A stretch of 19,187 bases of DNA from Candidatus Altimarinota bacterium. Lineage in GTDB: Bacteria > Patescibacteriota > Gracilibacteria > BD1-5 > UBA2023. Each line of letters opens with the position of its first letter. The first letter of the stretch is position 1. Below, in pieces: positions 15,613 to 19,187 of the stretch. The notes beneath the pieces are model-generated. The model made no database searches. It worked only from the letters and a program-made list of their open reading frames with translations, and had not been told where the DNA came from. Location: assembly GCA_003488655.1 (NCBI GenBank), contig DNKW01000005.1:958-20144 (forward strand). Direction: 5' to 3'. The position numbers and the translations under genes are program-made.

Positions 15613-16872
15613 CTAATGAAGTATGGTTTCTGCCAAAGCCGAAGTTCCTGCTGGTAATGAAGTTCCATAGTAAGATAAAACGGGAATAGATGCAGTTTGT
15701 CCCAATATTTCTATATTGATAAGACGTTCCGTGGATTGTACATGCATTCATTTGATATTGAAAACCAAAAATCCACCAGTTCCATCGACCCAAAAATCCA
15801 CATCGGGAGCTTGATCATAAGCATATGAATAGCTATAAGGAGAGCATTGTGAAAACATTCTTGATGCCTGAGATATGTTTAAGTAACTAGGTACCAAGGT
15901 ATGATATGTTCCATATACCAATTTATATTCTTGACTACAGCTCGCGATAGCATGTCTTCCAAGCCATACAATACTAAGAGTTACTATCCCTCCATTTTGA
16001 TCATGGTTAGAATATGTTTGAGGAAGTGATAGTTTATAATAAGAGTTCGTGTTTGTGATAGTATGTCGCATAATAATTTTCCTATCTCCTGAATTTTGAT
16101 CAATTAAACCAGCCATATAGTGATTTTCCACTTGATCCTGACCTCGAATATCGAGTTTTGCCGTAGGGGTTGGTGTTCCGATCCCGATGTTTCCCGTCGT
16201 ATTTATTCTCATTCGTTCCGTATTTCCCGCATAAAGTGCAAGGGGGAGATTTGATGCTGTACCAAGATAACCAACCCCGCTCGCATCCGTACCGATTCGA
16301 GTCGTCCCGTAAGCATTCGCAACATCAAAATAAGTTATAGCTGTCGATCATGAGTTATTTAAACGAGCATTTTGTCCAGTAATATCAAGTTTGTAGGCGG
16401 GGGTAGTGGTGCCGATTCCCATATTACCATTACTGAGCATAGTTACTGCATTCTTCTCTCAGACTATATCGTTGTTCCAAAACCTTAAACTATTATTCGT
16501 TCGTTCATTATAGATTCCCCAGTGCTTGTTCGCTCAAGCGACACTCTGGATATCAATCTCTGCGTTTGCTCCAGTGTTGTATATATGAAGCAAAGTGTTC
16601 GGAGTAGCGGTTCCGATTCCCACCTTTCCTCCCATATAAGCAGTTCCTCCGGTTACACTACTCCAAAGAGCCGATGCTCCGGAAGTGAGAGTATCCACTC
16701 GAGTATTGAGATCGTCTATATTTGCAATCATCGTATTCCAGATGTCTATGGTGAGAGGTTGTCCAGAAATAACCGGAGTCATAACTGAATATGCTCCGTA
16801 CCCAATCGAAAGCACCGTAATCGTTCCAAAGAATACGAGAGCGGAGTAGAGAGACTTTTTAAATAAATTCAT
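15613..16872 (-). CDS. Membrane-anchored adhesin or tail-fibre-like protein
   Basis: The 419-aa protein begins with a single hydrophobic segment (about residues 8-31), then a short coiled coil (IDDLNTRVDTL). Three copies of a GIGTxxP motif follow: VGIGTATPNTLLHI (about 84), MGIGTTTPAYKLDI (about 151) and IGIGTPTPTAKLDI (about 226). Such repeats are common in phage tail fibres and in surface proteins of candidate phyla and usually lie in trimeric beta-rich shafts. The C-terminal 170 residues form a globular head with no recognised family. Four UGA codons (16534, 16459, 16348, 15748) are read as glycine, including ones at junctions between the repeats. A cell-surface adhesin is more likely than a phage gene because no other phage genes are near. 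The promoter at 16904-16931 is embedded in a palindrome. Confidence 0.85.
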
Positions 16873-16903
16873 ACGATGAAAAGTAAGAAATTAAATTAGC
16901 TCC

Positions 16904-16931
16904 ATTATCGCATAATTTTTATAGATTTCAA
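16904..16931 (-). promoter_or_regulatory. Promoter of the fibre-like gene
   Basis: TTGAAA (16926-16931) and GATAAT (16904-16909) are separated by 16 bp. Confidence 0.5.
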
Positions 16932-16944
16932 GTTTCACTTGAAA
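16926..16944. promoter_or_regulatory. Palindrome over the -35 of the fibre-like gene
   Basis: TTTCAAGTTTCACTTGAAA is a perfect 8+8 inverted repeat with a 3-bp centre, covering the -35 box. It could be an operator for a dimeric repressor or activator. Confidence 0.4.
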
Positions 16945-16951
16945 AACAATA

Positions 16952-17100
16952 AAAAAGCGACTATTGTGAGATAATCGCTTCAAAATTGATATTTCAAAAG
17001 TGGAGCGATTATCCTGAATGTCGCCAAACAACTCACGTCTCTTCTCTACAATAAAGGAAAGATGGAGTGGATAACCGCTCCATACTGAACTTTATGGTAG
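16952..17100 (+). ncRNA. Structured non-coding stretch with mutually exclusive pairings
   Basis: No gene is supported in the 350-bp gap 16873-17223. It contains three related arms. Arm A is GATAATCGCT (16970-16979). Arm B is GGAGCGATTATCC (17002-17014). Arm C is GGATAACCGCTCC (17069-17081). B pairs perfectly with A over 10 bp or with C over 12 of 13 bp, but not with both. The strand is assigned only because the next gene is on the plus strand, and no promoter is clear. It may be a small RNA or a set of operator sites; this is inference. Confidence 0.35.
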
Positions 17101-17189
17101 AGACAATAAGAAAAAACTTAAAAAAGTGAGTTATTTGGCATAAAGATAGTACTTTTTTCTTGAAAAAATGCAACAAAAAGTGTATTTAC

Positions 17190-17217
17190 TTGAAAATGTA
17201 CCCATTTTTTATATAAT
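17190..17217 (+). promoter_or_regulatory. Promoter of the exonuclease gene
   Basis: TTGAAA (17190-17195) and TATAAT (17212-17217) are separated by 16 bp. Only 6 nt separate the -10 from the ATG at 17224, so transcription should start at or next to the start codon and the mRNA should be leaderless. Confidence 0.7.
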
Positions 17218-17223
17218 ATTCTC

Positions 17224-18417
17224 ATGTCCAAAAAAATCTACATCATCGACGGGTACAATTTTCTGTATCGCGTGTTCTATGCGATTCCTCCGTTTTCCCT
17301 CAAGGACGGGACTCCGGTGAATGCGGTTTTTGGGATGGCGAAAATACTCCTCGCCCTTCATCGGGAAGATAGACCGGATTATCTGATATTCACGCTCGAT
17401 TCCAAAAGCAAGGCGCGTTTGGAGCTCTATCCTGAGTACAAAGGAACGCGTGATCGTATGCCCGATAATCTGAAAATTCAAGAATCCATCATTATGGGAA
17501 TGCTCCAGATTATGGGAATCAAACATCTGAAAGTCGATGGATACGAGGCGGACGATATCATCGGGACGCTCGTAACCGATCTCGGAAGAGATAAGGAAAA
17601 TAGTATATTCATCCTCTCGGGAGACAAAGACCTCTATCAGTTCATCGATGGAAACGTCGCGATTTACGATACGATGAAGCACAAGATTTATCACACCGCC
17701 GAGGCACGGGAAAAATTCGCAGTCGATCCGAAACATATTGTCGATTATCTTGCCATCTGCGGAGATGCCTCGGACAATATCCCCGGCATCCCTGGATTCG
17801 GGCCCAAAAAAGCAGAATCTCTCATCAATGAATACGGGACGCTTGAGAATATCTATGCAAATATCGAAAACATTCCGGGGAAAACCCGGGAAACGCTGGA
17901 GATAAACCGAGAAATCGCTTTTGTGAGTAAGAAACTTGCGACCATTGATACCGAAGTTCCCCTTGATAATTTCTCACTTGAAGAGCATATATTTGCTTCT
18001 CGAGAATTTTTGACCAGTGAGGTCATCGCCTTTTTCACCGCTTACGATTTTCGCTCGCTTCTGCCGAAAGAACACATCCAAACCAAAGATTTCTCCTCTC
18101 TCAAACTCCAACAAATTCCTATTAGGTGAGAATCGGAAATAAACAAATGCTTGGAACTCTTGAAGAAAACCAAAAAAATCTCTCTTGCGACCTATGGGGA
18201 ACGCTTCGCTCTCTTGGGCGGGACTCTTTATTTCGGAGGGGAGGAGATCTATGTTTTCGAAACAGCTGCCATCGACATGAAACCGTTTTTCCGGGAAATA
18301 CTTTCCGGGGAATATAAGATTATCGGATATGATCTCAAAAAAGACCTCGAACGAATCGAGGCCTATCTGAACGGAAGTATAGGTGAAGTAAAAACAGGGC
18401 AGATGGGGTTGTTTTAA
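17224..18417 (+). CDS. 5'-3' exonuclease (PolA N-terminal type) with partial 3'-5' exonuclease-like domain
   Basis: Residues 1 to about 290 form the 5' nuclease and flap endonuclease domain of DNA polymerase I: YIIDGYNFLYR, YPEYKGTRDRMPDNL, DGYEADDIIGTL, FILSGDKDLYQFI and the helix-hairpin-helix region GDASDNIPGIPGFGPKKA. All the acidic metal-ligand motifs are present. After a UGA-encoded glycine (18127-18129), a roughly 95-residue segment (ISLATYGERFALL, IIGYDLKKDLERIEAYL) resembles part of the PolA 3'-5' exonuclease domain without its complete acidic set. The polymerase domain is absent and the protein stops at 397 aa. The last residues, KTGQMGLF, match the QxxLF-type sliding-clamp binding motif. 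A role in RNA primer removal and Okazaki fragment maturation at the clamp is inferred. Its stop overlaps that of the next gene. Confidence 0.93.
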
Positions 18418-19187
18418 TAATTCGTCCAAATTTGCAAATACTGATTTGCAGTATTGTTGGACTCATTGGACTCGTCCGTGCTATTGTTCGCATCGACTAC
18501 GATGCTCAGAGAATAGTAATTTCCAGTAGAGTATATGCCTAATTCCGAAGGAACTGTATAGACAATAGAAGCCGTACACTGCCCCCGGGCAAGTTGCAGC
18601 GAAGTATATACATTCGTAGTCATATTATTGGCACTAAAGCTTGTCTTTACAGAGGCAGAATTTCTCATATCACCGCCCTGATTACATATTTCTGCTACGA
18701 TGTGCCTATCCGAAGAATTTTGGTATACTCTCTGAACGACGAGATCATGTCGATCATATTGCGGAGTATTGTAATAATAATTGGAGTTATATGTATTGCA
18801 ATAGTTATTGGCAGGGGTGCAATAATAGGAGTTGTTGGTGTAGTTGGAATTGCAATAATTGTTTGAAGAATTGCAGTAGTTCGTATTGTAGTAATTATTG
18901 GGATAATAAACAGAAGAATTGTTATAACTATTGCCGGAACAGTAATTATTTGAAGAATTGCAGTACATATTATTGCTATTTTGATAGGAGGTATTTGTGG
19001 AATTGTAATAGCTGTTATTGCATGCAGTATCTCAAGAAGGACAAATATTGTTGCGGTAATAGTTGGAGGAACTGTTGCTGGAACAGTAATTATTGCTGGA
19101 ATTGCAATAATAAGAATTGGAAGAGGAGTTATAGCTGTTGCAGTAACTATTGCTGGAGTTGCAATAGGAGGAGTTGTTCGTATTGCA
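18414..19187 (-). CDS. Asn/Tyr/Ser/Cys-rich surface protein with a CARDB domain, 5' end outside the window
   Basis: The C-terminal 257 residues are visible. The first 145 or so are almost entirely Asn, Tyr, Ser and Cys, built on a loose repeat such as CNSSNNYC with paired cysteines every 6-12 residues. One UGA (19032-19034) gives glycine in CPS-G-DTAC. From about DLVVQRVYQ to the end lies a CARDB-like beta domain: AEICNQGGD, LARGQC, YYSLSIVVD and the typical end VDANNSTDESNESNN. CARDB domains are found in secreted adhesion and cell-envelope proteins. The function is inferred to be a surface-exposed, possibly disulfide-linked fibre. Its TAA overlaps the exonuclease TAA on the other strand (4 nt). 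The start and any signal peptide are beyond the right edge. Confidence 0.85.

Noticed and set aside
15613..16872. Prophage tail-fibre gene
   Set aside because: GIGTxxP repeats occur in phage fibres, but there are no other phage genes nearby and the protein has an N-terminal membrane anchor, so a cellular adhesin is more likely.
17030..17087. Short open frame in the gap before the exonuclease gene
   Set aside because: The frame from ATG at about 17019 gives fewer than 20 residues before a TAA, has no ribosome-binding signal and lies inside the inverted-repeat region.
866..18129. Frameshift, nonsense or pseudogene explanation for the many broken reading frames
   Set aside because: Every break is a single UGA with homology continuing in the same frame, often at a conserved glycine. 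Independent decay of so many essential genes is not credible.
866..18129. Selenocysteine or UGA-tryptophan decoding
   Set aside because: The UGA positions align with glycines, not with cysteine or tryptophan. Tryptophan codons UGG are used normally, and there is no SECIS-like hairpin after each UGA.
18760..19187. CRISPR or tandem-repeat DNA array
   Set aside because: The repetitiveness is at the protein level (N/Y/S/C codons in one open frame); there are no fixed-length repeats with unique spacers.

Overview
The window comes from a bacterium that reads UGA as glycine (genetic code 25), so it most likely belongs to the Gracilibacteria/Absconditabacteria lineage of the Patescibacteria (CPR). 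I counted 30 in-frame UGA codons spread over 15 genes. In each gene the reading frame stays intact across the UGA and ends at UAA or UAG. Several of these codons fall at glycines conserved in the family: SufB SKG-G-GR, the SufC segment before the Q-loop, DUF2130 GIK-G-AD and PheS LRE-G-IDP. Standard-code ORF calling therefore breaks most genes here; the coordinates below are the repaired ones. I see no rRNA, tRNA, CRISPR array or insertion sequence.

Layout, left to right. 1-3260: the start of an unidentified minus-strand gene, a 100-aa hypothetical with a structured leader, sufB (-), a small membrane protein (+) and sufC (-). 3251-5478: a type IV prepilin fused to a FISUMP domain (-), flanked by two copies of a short promoter-like segment. 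5512-7338: a DUF2130 nuclease-like protein (+), a Phd/RelE-type toxin-antitoxin pair (+) and a decayed second copy of the DUF2130 3' end. 7338-9003: exodeoxyribonuclease III (-) and ribosomal protein L1 (-). 9019-10670: a decayed copy of the pheS 3' end, then a cysteine-rich surface protein (-). 10774-13151: an operon dnaN, a 73-aa small gene, pheS (-). 13455-14542: a Nudix hydrolase (+) and a degenerate metallo-beta-lactamase-like protein (+). 14617-16872: a CDF cation transporter (-) and an adhesin or tail-fibre-like membrane protein (-). 16950-17100: a structured non-coding stretch. 17224-18417: a 5'-3' exonuclease related to the PolA N-terminus, ending in a clamp-binding-like motif (+). 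18414-19187: an Asn/Tyr/Ser/Cys-rich surface protein with a CARDB domain (-, runs off the window).

Conserved housekeeping genes (Suf Fe-S assembly, replication and repair, translation) are interleaved with four large cell-surface proteins. Three of the four use UGA much more often than the housekeeping genes do. The most interesting pattern is that three accessory insertions (the prepilin-FISUMP gene, the toxin-antitoxin pair and the cysteine-rich surface protein) each lie between a neighbouring gene's terminal sequence and a second, diverged copy of it. The two coding duplicates differ mainly by synonymous changes. This suggests that cargo arrived on DNA from a relative and recombined at gene ends, leaving the native tail behind.

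Promoters are easy to see. Nine have exactly 16 bp between the -35 and -10 boxes by hand count, and three share an extended -35 element. Clear Shine-Dalgarno sequences are rare, and at least two genes appear to be leaderless.
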